Source: Paraglaciecola algarum
GTDB taxonomy: Bacteria > Pseudomonadota > Gammaproteobacteria > Enterobacterales > Alteromonadaceae
Reading direction: 5' to 3'
Assembly: GCF_021532655.1 (NCBI RefSeq)
Contig: NZ_JAKGAS010000009.1
Coordinates: forward strand, 62,001 to 126,000
DNA: 64,000 bases
The number at the start of each line of letters is the position of its first letter. Positions within the stretch are counted from its first letter, which is position 1. Shown one piece after another: positions 47,855 through 56,781 of the stretch. The notes under the pieces were generated by a model. That model did not search any database, was not told the DNA's origin, and saw nothing but the letters and a program-made list of their open reading frames with translations. The translations under genes and the position numbers were made by a program.

Positions 47855-49141
47855 CTATTGATTAAAATTCTCTGCGGTTGCCCATAGCCCTAAAGCGGGA
47901 TTACTCACATAAAAAACTTCTTCGCCATCGTCCAAAGTGTTCCAACCATTGGTTAACTTTTCTAACGGATAACGTTTTACCATTTCATCATAATGACAAT
48001 ATTGGTAATTAACTGACTCAACTTCTTCTTTAGTTAAACCATCACTAGGGCAATAGGTTACTTTAAAACGATCATTAGTTGTACCATGGATCAAATGAGC
48101 TGCGGCAGATAAATTACTGGCTAATTCTGGATTATCCCTCACCGCGGCTAAAGTTTCATCCGTTGTTTTATATCCATAGGTACGAATGAGTTTATCTATT
48201 GCCATATCCTCACCAAATCTATGTAAACCTGGTGCTAATACAATAAGTTCTCCATCATCGGCCATGGCCATACGTGTGCGATAGATAGATTTGTTACCTA
48301 ACCAAGTAGTTTTAAACTCTGCTGGCTCTAAATATACAATGGCTTTTTTGATAGGTTTATCGAGTAAGTTCAAGTTTAACTGCTGACTTAATTCACAAGC
48401 TGCTTCGTAAGTTTCATCTTGATTGCCACAATACACACCTTGTAACGCCAGTTTGTTTTGTTTTTTACCCAATACAGTCAAGATATATTCAATAGGTAAA
48501 TCTCTCAAAAACTCATCGAAACCTTGGTTTAAAGCTTTTCTGACCGGGGTATAGGTACGTCCCATTATACGCTCCATGCCATATACCGCACCTAAATAAT
48601 GAGATTTATGTATAGTGTCTTCACCACCCACCCCCACTAAAATATTTTTGGTGTAATTAGCCATGCCGATAACTTCATGCGGTACGATTTGCCCCACAGA
48701 AATGATTAGCTCCCAAGACTTATCTAACAGCAGCTTATTAACGCCAATTTGCATAGTACAATCTAGCTTGTTTTCTGATAATTCAGCCATTCTCTGACTG
48801 CTTATCTCACCTAACACTTCTACATCTGTCCGCCAAAAGTGGGGGAGAAAGCGATCTTTGGGAATATCATCGCCAAACATGCTGTCAATTTCACCATGTG
48901 ACATAGGTTCATGTGTGCCTAGAGCCGGTAAAAAGAAGACATCAGCCTGGTCTTTTAGTTGATGATAAATATAAGCAGAAATAAAACCAGCCTTCGAATA
49001 AAAGCGGGTGATGTCTGGTGGTAATATCAGAATTTTTTTAGCATTTTTGGCTTTTTGAGCAATAAAATCATCTATGATAGATTTTAAACCCTCGTCAGAA
49101 ATCGTTTTATCGGTATCTACATGATGAATAGGATAAGTCAT
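47855..49141 (-). CDS. LarA-family nickel-pincer racemase/epimerase, probable sugar-acid C2 epimerase
   Basis: Protein of 428 residues in the lactate-racemase superfamily. Alignment by eye to Lactiplantibacillus LarA gives D43 and R46 (PPDITR; D72/R75), H77 (ALGTHEP; H108), H155 (VPHEVIG; H174), K165 (TKNILVG; K184, the cofactor attachment) and H181 (H200, nickel ligand). The spacings H-10-K-16-H are exactly those of LarA. It sits between gntK and larC/E/B, with its start overlapping the gntK stop in TAATG. Known homologues include a D-gluconate 2-epimerase. With uxuB upstream making D-mannonate and gntK using D-gluconate, mannonate-gluconate epimerisation is the natural inference. Lactate racemisation is the alternative, but no lactate gene is near. 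Confidence 0.88.
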   Translation of the reverse strand: MTYPIHHVDTDKTISDEGLKSIIDDFIAQKAKNAKKILILPPDITRFYSKAGFISAYIYHQLKDQADVFFLPALGTHEPMSHGEIDSMFGDDIPKDRFLPHFWRTDVEVLGEISSQRMAELSENKLDCTMQIGVNKLLLDKSWELIISVGQIVPHEVIGMANYTKNILVGVGGEDTIHKSHYLGAVYGMERIMGRTYTPVRKALNQGFDEFLRDLPIEYILTVLGKKQNKLALQGVYCGNQDETYEAACELSQQLNLNLLDKPIKKAIVYLEPAEFKTTWLGNKSIYRTRMAMADDGELIVLAPGLHRFGEDMAIDKLIRTYGYKTTDETLAAVRDNPELASNLSAAAHLIHGTTNDRFKVTYCPSDGLTKEEVESVNYQYCHYDEMVKRYPLEKLTNGWNTLDDGEEVFYVSNPALGLWATAENFNQ

Positions 49142-49623
49142 TATTTAATTGCCTCTAATATTTGGGAGAGCATCACATCTAACGTATTGTCTAGTGATAT
49201 TGTAATCGCATCTTTGGGCTCTTCTAATGTCGCCAATTGACTGGCTAATAAGGTGTCTGGCATAAAATGGTTATCTCTACTTTTTAAACGAGAAGCCAGT
49301 AGTGCTTGTTCGCCTTTCAAATAAATAAACCTTACTGTATCTGAAGTGGTTGATTGTAAAATGTTTCTGTAACTCTGCTTTAAAGCAGAACAAGCCAACA
49401 CAGCACCACCACTCGCTTCCCAATCAGTGATCTTATTTGCTAACAAGGTTAACCAAGGTTTGCGATCATCATCTGTTAATGGAATACCACTGGCCATTTT
49501 TTTAACACTTTCAGGGAAATGAAAATCGTCAGCGTCATAAAACGGTAAAGATAATTGTTTTGATAGTAGGTCACCTATAGTCGACTTACCACAACCACTT
49601 ACTCCCATCACTATATAAATCAT
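49141..49623 (-). CDS. gntK: Gluconokinase (GntK type)
   Basis: Small P-loop kinase of 160 residues phosphorylating D-gluconate to 6-phospho-D-gluconate. The Walker A motif GVSGCGKST lies near the start, followed by the family blocks FYDADDFHFPESVKKMASGIPLTDDDR (in pieces), LACSALKQSYR and RDNHFMP. The start is placed at 49623 (MIYIVMG) with AAAGAG upstream; the frame extends 42 bp further to 49665, but those residues are not part of the family. It ends in a one-base overlap with the LarA-homologue start. No gluconate transporter or dehydrogenase is near, which suggests that gluconate is made internally. Confidence 0.93.
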   Translation of the reverse strand: MIYIVMGVSGCGKSTIGDLLSKQLSLPFYDADDFHFPESVKKMASGIPLTDDDRKPWLTLLANKITDWEASGGAVLACSALKQSYRNILQSTTSDTVRFIYLKGEQALLASRLKSRDNHFMPDTLLASQLATLEEPKDAITISLDNTLDVMLSQILEAIK

Positions 49624-49709
49624 ATAACTACTCTTTAAAAAGTCAGAAAACGGATACAAACCCATTTAACTTAAAAACACTAAGGCAAAATATTGCTAAA
49701 TACATTAAA

Positions 49710-51167
49710 TTAATAAACAGCAATATCACTATTATATCTTTTGCAAACACTACTGATAAACAACTCATTGTTTTGCAATGAAGTGGGAATTATCCCTGAA
49801 ATGGTCATAAATTTTTCAATATTTAATTCAGTGTTATTACCATTTTCATGGAAAGTATTTTTAAAATCCCCCGCTCGTGGGTCATGTATTTCAATGTTAT
49901 TAGTAAGACAATGCTCAATAAAACGTAGCCAAGCGGCTACCACAACAACTAAAGAATTCACTTTGCGCCCAGCACTCATATTTTCTGCAAGGGGGGCTAA
50001 AACACGTACCGGTATTTTAATAGAACCATCACAGGCAATTTGCCTTAGCGCATGTTTGATTTTTGGGTTTTCAAACCTAGCAATAATATCCCGAGAATAT
50101 TGATACAAATCTAACCCATCTACCGATTCCAGTGTAGGGAGCACCTCATTGTCTATGAGATTAAGTAGGAATGCCTTAATGTCTGGATCTGAAATGGCTT
50201 CATACACAGTATCGTAACCGCGCAAAATACCTATGTAAGCCAAAGCTGAATGCATGCCATTTAATATTCTTAATTTAGCATTTTCAAATACTTCAACATT
50301 ATCCGTAAAAATGACGCCCACTTCTTCCCATTTGGGACGTTCGAAGTCGCAGCTTTCAATAACCCATTGGGAAAATTGCTCTCGTTGCACGGGTGCATTG
50401 TCAACATAACCAAGGTTATCTTTAATCAGATCAATGGTACTTTTCTCAGTTCTAGGCGTAATACAATCAACCATAGTATTGGGGAAATGTGTATTAAGTC
50501 CGATCCATTTTGCTAGGTCTGGAGATATGATTTGGGCAAATTGTAAAACCGCGGACTTAAGTTTTTCACCATTGTTGGGTAAATTATCACAAGCAATCAC
50601 ATTAAAACTTGCAACGCCTTTTTGAAAACGATTGTTTAACCCAGCAACCAACAAACCTATTGCAGTACGAGGCTGATTAATATTCGCTAAATCATGGACA
50701 ATATCAGCTGAAGTCTCATCTAATAAACCATCGCCATTTAAGCAATATCCTTTCTCGGTAACTGTTAATGATACAATTTTTGTGCTGCCATTAAGCAATC
50801 TTTCCAGCACTTTTTCTAATTGAGTTTTGACCACTAACACTTCTTTTAGGCCGCCCACAACTTGAAAACTATTTTCAACATCTAATATGGCTGAAGTATA
50901 TAAACAATCTTGCTCTTGTAATTGCGATTGCAAGGTTTCATTGCTAAAACTTACCCCACAAATACCCCAATTGCCGCCACCTAGTTTATTCAATAATTGT
51001 TCGGTAAACATGGCCTGATGAGAACGATGGAAAGCCCCCAACCCCAGATGCACAATACCGATACCAAGATCATTACGGTTATATTTAGGCAGAACACAAT
51101 CTACATTTTCATCGACTAAAATCGAAGATAGTGTGTTTTGCTCAAGTTTTTTTATGCCTTGATACAT
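49710..51167 (-). CDS. uxuB: Fructuronate reductase (mannonate oxidoreductase)
   Basis: Long-chain polyol/mannitol-dehydrogenase-family enzyme of 485 residues, the length of E. coli UxuB. It reduces D-fructuronate to D-mannonate with NADH. Visible marks are IVHLGLGAFHRSHQAMF at the nucleotide site, IVSLTVTEKGYC, FPNTMVDCITP and the catalytic region KLRILNGMHSALAYIG, with the Lys and His typical of the family. Tagaturonate reductase or mannitol dehydrogenase are related alternatives, but the blocks match UxuB best. It heads the operon uxuB-gntK-larAH-larC-larE-larB. UxaC at 1991-3436 would supply its substrate, and manD at 43740 is the classical next step. Confidence 0.9.
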   Translation of the reverse strand: MYQGIKKLEQNTLSSILVDENVDCVLPKYNRNDLGIGIVHLGLGAFHRSHQAMFTEQLLNKLGGGNWGICGVSFSNETLQSQLQEQDCLYTSAILDVENSFQVVGGLKEVLVVKTQLEKVLERLLNGSTKIVSLTVTEKGYCLNGDGLLDETSADIVHDLANINQPRTAIGLLVAGLNNRFQKGVASFNVIACDNLPNNGEKLKSAVLQFAQIISPDLAKWIGLNTHFPNTMVDCITPRTEKSTIDLIKDNLGYVDNAPVQREQFSQWVIESCDFERPKWEEVGVIFTDNVEVFENAKLRILNGMHSALAYIGILRGYDTVYEAISDPDIKAFLLNLIDNEVLPTLESVDGLDLYQYSRDIIARFENPKIKHALRQIACDGSIKIPVRVLAPLAENMSAGRKVNSLVVVVAAWLRFIEHCLTNNIEIHDPRAGDFKNTFHENGNNTELNIEKFMTISGIIPTSLQNNELFISSVCKRYNSDIAVY

Positions 51168-51304
51168 CTTGCTATTCCATCCAACTTTTAATTACACAGT
51201 AACATTTGTGTTGCATTATATAGGATCCAACCAAAATATAAAGCGGCCTGACCAATATTTTCAGCATCTAACTTAACCCCAATACATTTTCTAATGCACA
51301 CAAA

Positions 51305-51328
51305 AAAGCCCAATAAAAATTGGGCTTT
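51305..51328 (-). terminator. Intrinsic terminator after the DUF1080 gene
   Basis: AAAGCCCAAT / ATTGGGCTTT, a 10-bp stem with an AAAA loop, followed on the minus strand by a T-run. It isolates the DUF1080 gene from the downstream uxuB operon, so that operon must have its own promoter in 51168-51300. Confidence 0.88.
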
Positions 51329-51354
51329 AAAACGACTAACTCTTTGTTAACAAC

Positions 51355-52053
51355 TTAATCCAGTTCAGTAATAAATACATTTCTAAATCGCACAACATTA
51401 TCGGTTTTACCTGTTTTGCGAAGTTTTTCACTACCGTGATGCTGCAAACCAATAAATCCTTCTTTTAACTTATTGTCTAACACGTGTGTAGTTAATACGC
51501 CATTTACGAAAATTTTAATTTCGTTATCAATACATTCAATACGGTAACTGTTCCACTCTAAATGTTTATAGGCATTAGCCATTTCTGGTGTCCAGGCTGA
51601 AAAGAAGTTTTTTTCAAAATCTTCATCTAAATCAGAGCGAGTTTCATGTACTGGATGTAACCATTGACGACCTCCTTGATGGTACAAGCCGCCACTCCAC
51701 TTACGTTTACTTGGATCAACTTCAGCTTGATATCCCGCAGCATAAGTACCTTTTTTACCTTCGAACGCTTGACCTCTGAACATAAAGCCTGAATTACTAT
51801 ACTCAGTTACATCCGGCATAATTATTTCGCCAGTAAGAATAAAGTTTTTATAACTCTTTTTAGTGGTAAAAAACCAATTACCCGTTGAATTCAATACAAG
51901 TTCGTCCCCTACCATTTCGGCTGTTCCGAATTCGTAAATATTGGAAAACTGCGATAAGTCTTTATCTAATAATGCTTTGGGGGTTGGTTTTCCATTGATA
52001 GCACAGCTCATTAAAATTCCGGCTACCACTAAAATACTAAGAACTGATTTCAT
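51355..52053 (-). CDS. DUF1080 (3-keto-disaccharide hydrolase-like) lipoprotein
   Basis: Exported lipoprotein of 232 residues (signal ending GILMSC, Cys17). Residues about 40-230 form a LamG-like beta-sandwich of the DUF1080/PF06439 family: YKNFILTGEI, SNSGFMFRGQ, AGYQAEVD, WNSYRIEC and FIGLQHHGSEKLR. Some family members act on 3-keto-glycosides; others are only presumed to bind sugars. It is single, with a terminator behind it, and is oriented away from the divergent P450 cluster. No 3-dehydrogenase gene is next to it, so the role here is open. Confidence 0.85.
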   Translation of the reverse strand: MKSVLSILVVAGILMSCAINGKPTPKALLDKDLSQFSNIYEFGTAEMVGDELVLNSTGNWFFTTKKSYKNFILTGEIIMPDVTEYSNSGFMFRGQAFEGKKGTYAAGYQAEVDPSKRKWSGGLYHQGGRQWLHPVHETRSDLDEDFEKNFFSAWTPEMANAYKHLEWNSYRIECIDNEIKIFVNGVLTTHVLDNKLKEGFIGLQHHGSEKLRKTGKTDNVVRFRNVFITELD

Positions 52054-52145
52054 TACATGTCCATTATTTATTAAGTGATGATTTTAGAAATACTAGATTA
52101 CCTAGTTTTACACATAAAAAGAAGTCAGGCCAGTGTAAATTTTGG

Positions 52146-53006
52146 TTAACCGCCATTTAAGAGTATTTGATTGCGGTATTTTTTGGGTGTGACAGAAAAC
52201 TGTTTTCTAAACTGGGCAATGAAATGTGATGGGCTAGAAAAGTGCAATTCATAACTAATTTCGGTAATCGACTTTTCTGTTTGACTGATCATCCTAGCCG
52301 CACTATATAATTTATGTTTTAAGTTGTACTCTGAATAATTGCAGCGGAATACACTCTTAAACAGGCGTGAAAAATAAGCTGGTGATAAATAACACTTTTC
52401 AGCAGCTTGATTTAATGACAAATCGACTGAAGGGTTATGCCTGAACAAATCAATAATAGGTTGTAGCTTTTTAAAACCTTGGCTTTTGGCAATGGGTTGG
52501 TTATGACTTAAATCAACAGAATAAGAAAATTCAGCTACCCATAAGATCAAGGTCTTTAATAAACTTAAACTAAGGGCACTATGAGGATCTTTTAGATAAC
52601 AGCTATGTAACCACTCCAGCTGTTGTTGGATAACCGCTATATGCTCTGGCTGTAATCGTAAATGTAATGCTTGATTAAACAGTTCACGCACACCTAAAAA
52701 ATCTTTGTGCTCAAAAAGCTCCGGTAAAAACTGGATGATATACCAAGATTTTTCACCATCGGCACAATCAAAGTTGTGGGTTTCTAAAGCTGGTATAAAT
52801 ACTATGTCATTATCTTCAAGTACTGATTCACCCTGACTATAAAAGTACTGACCAGTAATAGATTCAAAAAAGATAAATTCATGCACCTCATGAAAATGCA
52901 TAAAACATGTGTATGTGTCTTGCTCTTTATAAACCACTTTGTGTATTTCAAAAAGGTGACTTTTTTCAATACAAAATGGCTCACAATAAACCCGTTGTGA
53001 CTTCAT
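52146..53006 (-). CDS. AraC-family regulator
   Basis: Transcription factor of 286 residues. An N-terminal cupin sensor (FMHFHEVHEFIFFES, VFIPALETHNF) is followed by a C-terminal double helix-turn-helix from about residue 185 (LSLNQAAEKCYLSPAYFSRLFKSV in pieces; ITEISYELHFSSPSHFIAQFRKQFSVTPKKYR in pieces). It is divergent from the alcohol dehydrogenase gene across a 162-bp gap, so it probably activates the demethylation operon in response to a sugar. It also lies upstream of the DUF1080 gene on the same strand (92 bp) and may control that too. Confidence 0.9.
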   Translation of the reverse strand: MKSQRVYCEPFCIEKSHLFEIHKVVYKEQDTYTCFMHFHEVHEFIFFESITGQYFYSQGESVLEDNDIVFIPALETHNFDCADGEKSWYIIQFLPELFEHKDFLGVRELFNQALHLRLQPEHIAVIQQQLEWLHSCYLKDPHSALSLSLLKTLILWVAEFSYSVDLSHNQPIAKSQGFKKLQPIIDLFRHNPSVDLSLNQAAEKCYLSPAYFSRLFKSVFRCNYSEYNLKHKLYSAARMISQTEKSITEISYELHFSSPSHFIAQFRKQFSVTPKKYRNQILLNGG

Positions 53007-53168
53007 TTATTCACACAAGAAAACGTCATAAAAGACTAAAATATCATAGTAAATATAATTTCGACATCAAATATATGACATTTTTTTGTAGTTAGCTGAC
53101 AGTATTTTACTCCTTAACTATGTTTCAATTCAGATCCGATTTATTTTCCATTTTCAAGAGCGCCAAAT

Positions 53169-54305
53169 ATGATTAGATCAAAAGCAGTTATTTCAGACGG
53201 CAAAGGCAACTATAAAGTTGACACCATTCAAATAGGCGAATGTGCTGATAATGAAGTATTAGTCAAAATTGCAGCTGCCGGCATTTGTCATACAGATTGG
53301 GACTCTATTCAAACTTGGAATAAAAACTTCATTGTGGGCCATGAAGGCGCAGGTTATGTGCATTCTGTGGGGAAACACGTCACTAAGGTATCTGTAGGTG
53401 ACAAAGTAATATTAAATTGGGCGATTCCATGTGGTCATTGTTTCCAGTGTAATGAAGGTAACGTGCATATTTGTGAAACTAACTCCCCCGTATGTGGTTG
53501 TGGCTTAGAGGGCCATGCAAAAATTGAGTCTTCCACACACAACGACCAACCAATTGAACGTTCTTTTCATTTGGGCGCAATGAGTGAATATGCCATGGTC
53601 AAACAGGAAGCAGTGGTGAAACTAACTCATGATATTCCGTTTGCTGCCGCATCAATAGTAGGCTGTGGTGTTATGACTGGCTGGGGCTCAGTGGTGAATG
53701 CAGCCAATGTAAAAGCCGGCTCTACCGTATGCGTGATAGGTTGTGGTGGTGTAGGCTTGAACGTTATTCAAGGTGCTAAAAACTCTGGTGCAGCCAAAAT
53801 TATAGCCATAGATATAGCACAAAACCGTATCGAACAAGCTAAAGAGTTTGGTGCGACCCACGGGGTTATTTCTGAAAAAGACGATCTTGATTTTGTTAAA
53901 GTAAAAGAGCAAGTTCTAGCCTTAAACTGCGGTAGAGGTGCTGATTATGCTTTTGAATGCACCGCTATTCCTGCTCTTGGTTCAGCGCCACTAACATTGA
54001 TTCGAAGTGCCGGTACAGCTGTGCAAGTCAGTGGTATCGAGCAACGTATAGATTTTGATTGTGAATTATTTGAATGGGACAAAATTTACATCAACCCACT
54101 GTACGGTATGTGTAATCCTGAAAGAGACTTTCCGCGAGTATTAGATTTGTACGAGCAAGGCAAACTTAAGTTAGAAGAGTTAGTCACCAAAACCTACGCA
54201 TTAGAAGATATTGCCCAAGGGTTTGACGATCTGCTGAACGGCCGCATTGCCAAAGGTGTTGTGCTCATGGACGAATTAAATAACGCAGACAAGGTTGAAG
54301 GATAA
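53169..54305 (+). CDS. Zinc-dependent alcohol dehydrogenase, class III-like (formaldehyde disposal)
   Basis: Medium-chain zinc alcohol dehydrogenase of 378 residues. The catalytic zinc site GICHTDWDS and GHEGAG, the structural four-Cys lobe CGHCFQCNEGNVHIC and the Rossmann motif GCGGVGLNV are intact. It is first in the operon ADH - esterase - P450 - ferredoxin - reductase. In the oxidative demethylation of 6-O-methyl-D-galactose by marine bacteria, an ADH of this kind accompanies the P450; it may oxidise formaldehyde, free or as a thiol adduct. The esterase gene begins 5 bp later, which fits a thiol-dependent formaldehyde route. The substrate is inferred. Confidence 0.88.
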   Translation: MIRSKAVISDGKGNYKVDTIQIGECADNEVLVKIAAAGICHTDWDSIQTWNKNFIVGHEGAGYVHSVGKHVTKVSVGDKVILNWAIPCGHCFQCNEGNVHICETNSPVCGCGLEGHAKIESSTHNDQPIERSFHLGAMSEYAMVKQEAVVKLTHDIPFAAASIVGCGVMTGWGSVVNAANVKAGSTVCVIGCGGVGLNVIQGAKNSGAAKIIAIDIAQNRIEQAKEFGATHGVISEKDDLDFVKVKEQVLALNCGRGADYAFECTAIPALGSAPLTLIRSAGTAVQVSGIEQRIDFDCELFEWDKIYINPLYGMCNPERDFPRVLDLYEQGKLKLEELVTKTYALEDIAQGFDDLLNGRIAKGVVLMDELNNADKVEG

Positions 54306-54310
54306 TTCAG

Positions 54311-55114
54311 ATGGCTGTCACCAGAATAGAAAAATCAAATCCGCAATTGTCTAGAGATAACACTCTAACCTTAACCTTACATTCAGACAATTTAGACCGT
54401 CGCCAAGATGTCACTGTATACAATCCCTACAGTGCTCAAAAAGATTTACCAATCGTATTTCTGTTACATGGTGTTTATGGCAATAACTGGGTGTGGATGG
54501 ATCTCGGTGGTGCACATCAGGTATACGAGTCATTGCGTAAACAAGGTTTAAGCGAGTTTGTCTTGGTCATGCCCTCTGACGGCGGCTTATGGGAAGGCTC
54601 AGGGTATTTGCCTTTAGAAGAACACGGCAACTTTGAAAAATGGATTGTAGATGATGTGCTAAACACAGTACTAGACACATTAGGTTCAGTTAGCACTCAG
54701 AGTAATTTATACATAACGGGTTTATCCATGGGTGGATATGGTGCTCTCAGGTTAGGCGCCAAATATGCCAGTCAATTCAGTGGCATTTCAGCACACTCTT
54801 CAATTACCAAAGTGGAAGACTTAGCACTATTTACCGATAAACCCTTAGAAAATTACCAAACTAAACAAACCCATGAGAGTGATATTCTCTATTGGTGTAA
54901 CCAAAATAAAGCGGATTTACCCCCGCTAAGGTTAGATTGTGGAACCGATGACGAGTTATTTGAAAGCAACCAAGAATTAGTGACTAAATTAAACCAAGCT
55001 AATATTGAATTTCAATATGAAGAGTTATCTGGTGGCCATGAGTGGCCTTACTGGAATAGAAATTTAGTCAAAACATTAAAGTTTTTTGACCAAATAGAAA
55101 AACAAAAGCATTAA
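54311..55114 (+). CDS. Esterase, S-formylglutathione hydrolase-like
   Basis: Cytosolic alpha/beta-hydrolase of 267 residues in the esterase-D family. The oxyanion/lead block VFLLHGVYGNNWVW, nucleophile GLSMGGYGALR, acid LDCGTDDELFE and base GGHEWPYW give a complete Ser-Asp-His triad. Its position 5 bp after a class III-like alcohol dehydrogenase suggests the pair performs thiol-dependent formaldehyde oxidation, this enzyme hydrolysing S-formylglutathione to formate. A sugar-ester esterase is the alternative. No signal peptide. Confidence 0.82.
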   Translation: MAVTRIEKSNPQLSRDNTLTLTLHSDNLDRRQDVTVYNPYSAQKDLPIVFLLHGVYGNNWVWMDLGGAHQVYESLRKQGLSEFVLVMPSDGGLWEGSGYLPLEEHGNFEKWIVDDVLNTVLDTLGSVSTQSNLYITGLSMGGYGALRLGAKYASQFSGISAHSSITKVEDLALFTDKPLENYQTKQTHESDILYWCNQNKADLPPLRLDCGTDDELFESNQELVTKLNQANIEFQYEELSGGHEWPYWNRNLVKTLKFFDQIEKQKH

Positions 55115-55241
55115 AATGATATTTTTAGCTTTTATTATGACAAAAACAGCAAAATAAATACATTAAAATAACATTTTATATTTTTTCAACATATATAGCA
55201 CAACAGTAAGTATGCTAGAAAACGAAAATAGCGGAGACATC

Positions 55242-56399
55242 ATGAAAAAAAGCACAATGGCAGATCCTTTTGCTCAAGTAAGAAAAGAAAAAGGATTCGC
55301 AACCGTCAGTGATCAAGACGATCCTGTGACTATGATGTTAAGACTCAAAGATGTCAGAAAATGCGCACACAATGCAAAAACCTTTAGCTCGGAAGATATT
55401 CCAGGGCGTATTGTCGTACCTTCAGAAGTCAATATTCGCACCACTAGACAAATACCTTTTGAAGTGGATCCACCTAAACATAAAGGGTTTAGAGGCCTAC
55501 TCGATCCTTGGTTTAAACGCCCTTTAGAAAATGAATACAAACAAAAACTTCATAGCATTGTTGATAAATTAGTTACCGAAAATTTAGCTGGTAACTCAGT
55601 TGAAGTGATTAACGAATTTTCTTTAGTTCTGCAATCTAGAGCTCTGACTTTATTGCTTAATACTCCTTTTGAAGACTCTATCCAATGGATCAGCTGGGGA
55701 ACCCACGTATTCAGAAGTGAAGGCGATGCTCTAGACGGCGACAAAGCACAAGTATTATACGATTACCTCGATGAAAAACTTGACCAGGCTTTAGCTAACC
55801 CAACTGACGACTTGTTTTCTGTGCTACTAGGCGCAGAAGTCGATGGTAAGAAGATGAGCAAAGAAGAAGCAAAAGGTGTACTCATATTAACTTTTGCAGG
55901 CGGCAGAGACACAGTGATCAATGCCGTATCTAACTCAATTGCCTATTTAGCAGATCACCCTGAATCTTTAAAGCGTTTACGGGATGAACCAGAAATCAGA
56001 GGTAAAGCTATTGAAGAGTTTATTCGTTATTTCTCCCCTCTTACTCATATGGGCCGAGTCGTAAAAGAAGACACGCAAGTTTGCGAACATGCTGCTAAAG
56101 CTGATAGCCGAATATCTCTTTGTTGGGCCTCAGCTAACCGTGATGAAACAGTTTTCGAAAATCCAAACGAAATAGTACTTGATCGTAAAATGAATCCACA
56201 TGTAGGCTTTGGTTTTAGTCACCATAACTGTCTAGGGGCCACCCATGCTCGGCAAATTTTAAGTACTTTAATTGACGTCTTATGTGACAAGGTAGGGTCT
56301 ATCGACTTACTTGAAACAGAAGATAATATTGAAGAGTGGGATGATTTTCACCGCAAAGTGGGCTATGAAAAACTAGTGGTGAAATTCAACCCTAAATAA
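55242..56399 (+). CDS. Cytochrome P450, putative sugar O-demethylase
   Basis: Soluble bacterial class I cytochrome P450 of about 385 residues. All landmarks are visible: I-helix oxygen motif TFAGGRDTVIN, K-helix ExxR in EEFIRYF, and the heme-ligand loop GFGFSHHNCLG with the cysteine. It starts at 55242, where GGAG lies 5 nt upstream; an ATG 30 bp earlier lacks a ribosome site. Ferredoxin and ferredoxin reductase genes follow, so the electron chain is complete. Such sets with an alcohol dehydrogenase and esterase demethylate 6-O-methyl-D-galactose from porphyran/agar in marine bacteria, and a GH86 gene is adjacent. 4-O-methyl-glucuronate is another candidate. Confidence 0.92.
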   Translation: MKKSTMADPFAQVRKEKGFATVSDQDDPVTMMLRLKDVRKCAHNAKTFSSEDIPGRIVVPSEVNIRTTRQIPFEVDPPKHKGFRGLLDPWFKRPLENEYKQKLHSIVDKLVTENLAGNSVEVINEFSLVLQSRALTLLLNTPFEDSIQWISWGTHVFRSEGDALDGDKAQVLYDYLDEKLDQALANPTDDLFSVLLGAEVDGKKMSKEEAKGVLILTFAGGRDTVINAVSNSIAYLADHPESLKRLRDEPEIRGKAIEEFIRYFSPLTHMGRVVKEDTQVCEHAAKADSRISLCWASANRDETVFENPNEIVLDRKMNPHVGFGFSHHNCLGATHARQILSTLIDVLCDKVGSIDLLETEDNIEEWDDFHRKVGYEKLVVKFNPK

Positions 56400-56454
56400 A
56401 TAAACAAATCTAAATATAAATAACCTTAGAAACAAATTTAAAAAGGCAAAACTA

Positions 56455-56763
56455 ATGGCAAAAATTACTTTTATTACAACTGATGACGAAAACATTACCT
56501 TAGAAGCAGACTCAGGATCGGTTATGGCGCTAGCCGTAGAAAATGGCGTACAAGGAATTGACGGTGATTGTGGTGGCGTATGTTCTTGTGCAACCTGCCA
56601 TGTTCACGTAAAACCAGAACATATGAGCAAAACCGGTGATGCCAGTGAAATTGAACAAGACATGCTTGAGCTAGACGACAACGTAAATGAATTTAGTCGT
56701 TTATGTTGCCAAATTGAGATCACAGAAGATCTTGATGGCCTTGAATTAACCGTTGCTGGCTAA
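56455..56763 (+). CDS. [2Fe-2S] ferredoxin of the P450 system
   Basis: Ferredoxin of 102 residues, putidaredoxin-like. Cluster ligands follow the adrenodoxin-type pattern C39-x5-C45-x2-C48 and C85 (CGGVCSCATC and RLCCQI); C43 and C84 are extra. It passes electrons from the flavoprotein encoded next to the P450 encoded before it. It lies 55 bp after the P450 gene and 18 bp before the reductase. Confidence 0.93.
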   Translation: MAKITFITTDDENITLEADSGSVMALAVENGVQGIDGDCGGVCSCATCHVHVKPEHMSKTGDASEIEQDMLELDDNVNEFSRLCCQIEITEDLDGLELTVAG

Positions 56764-56781
56764 GCTAAAAGGGTAGATGAA

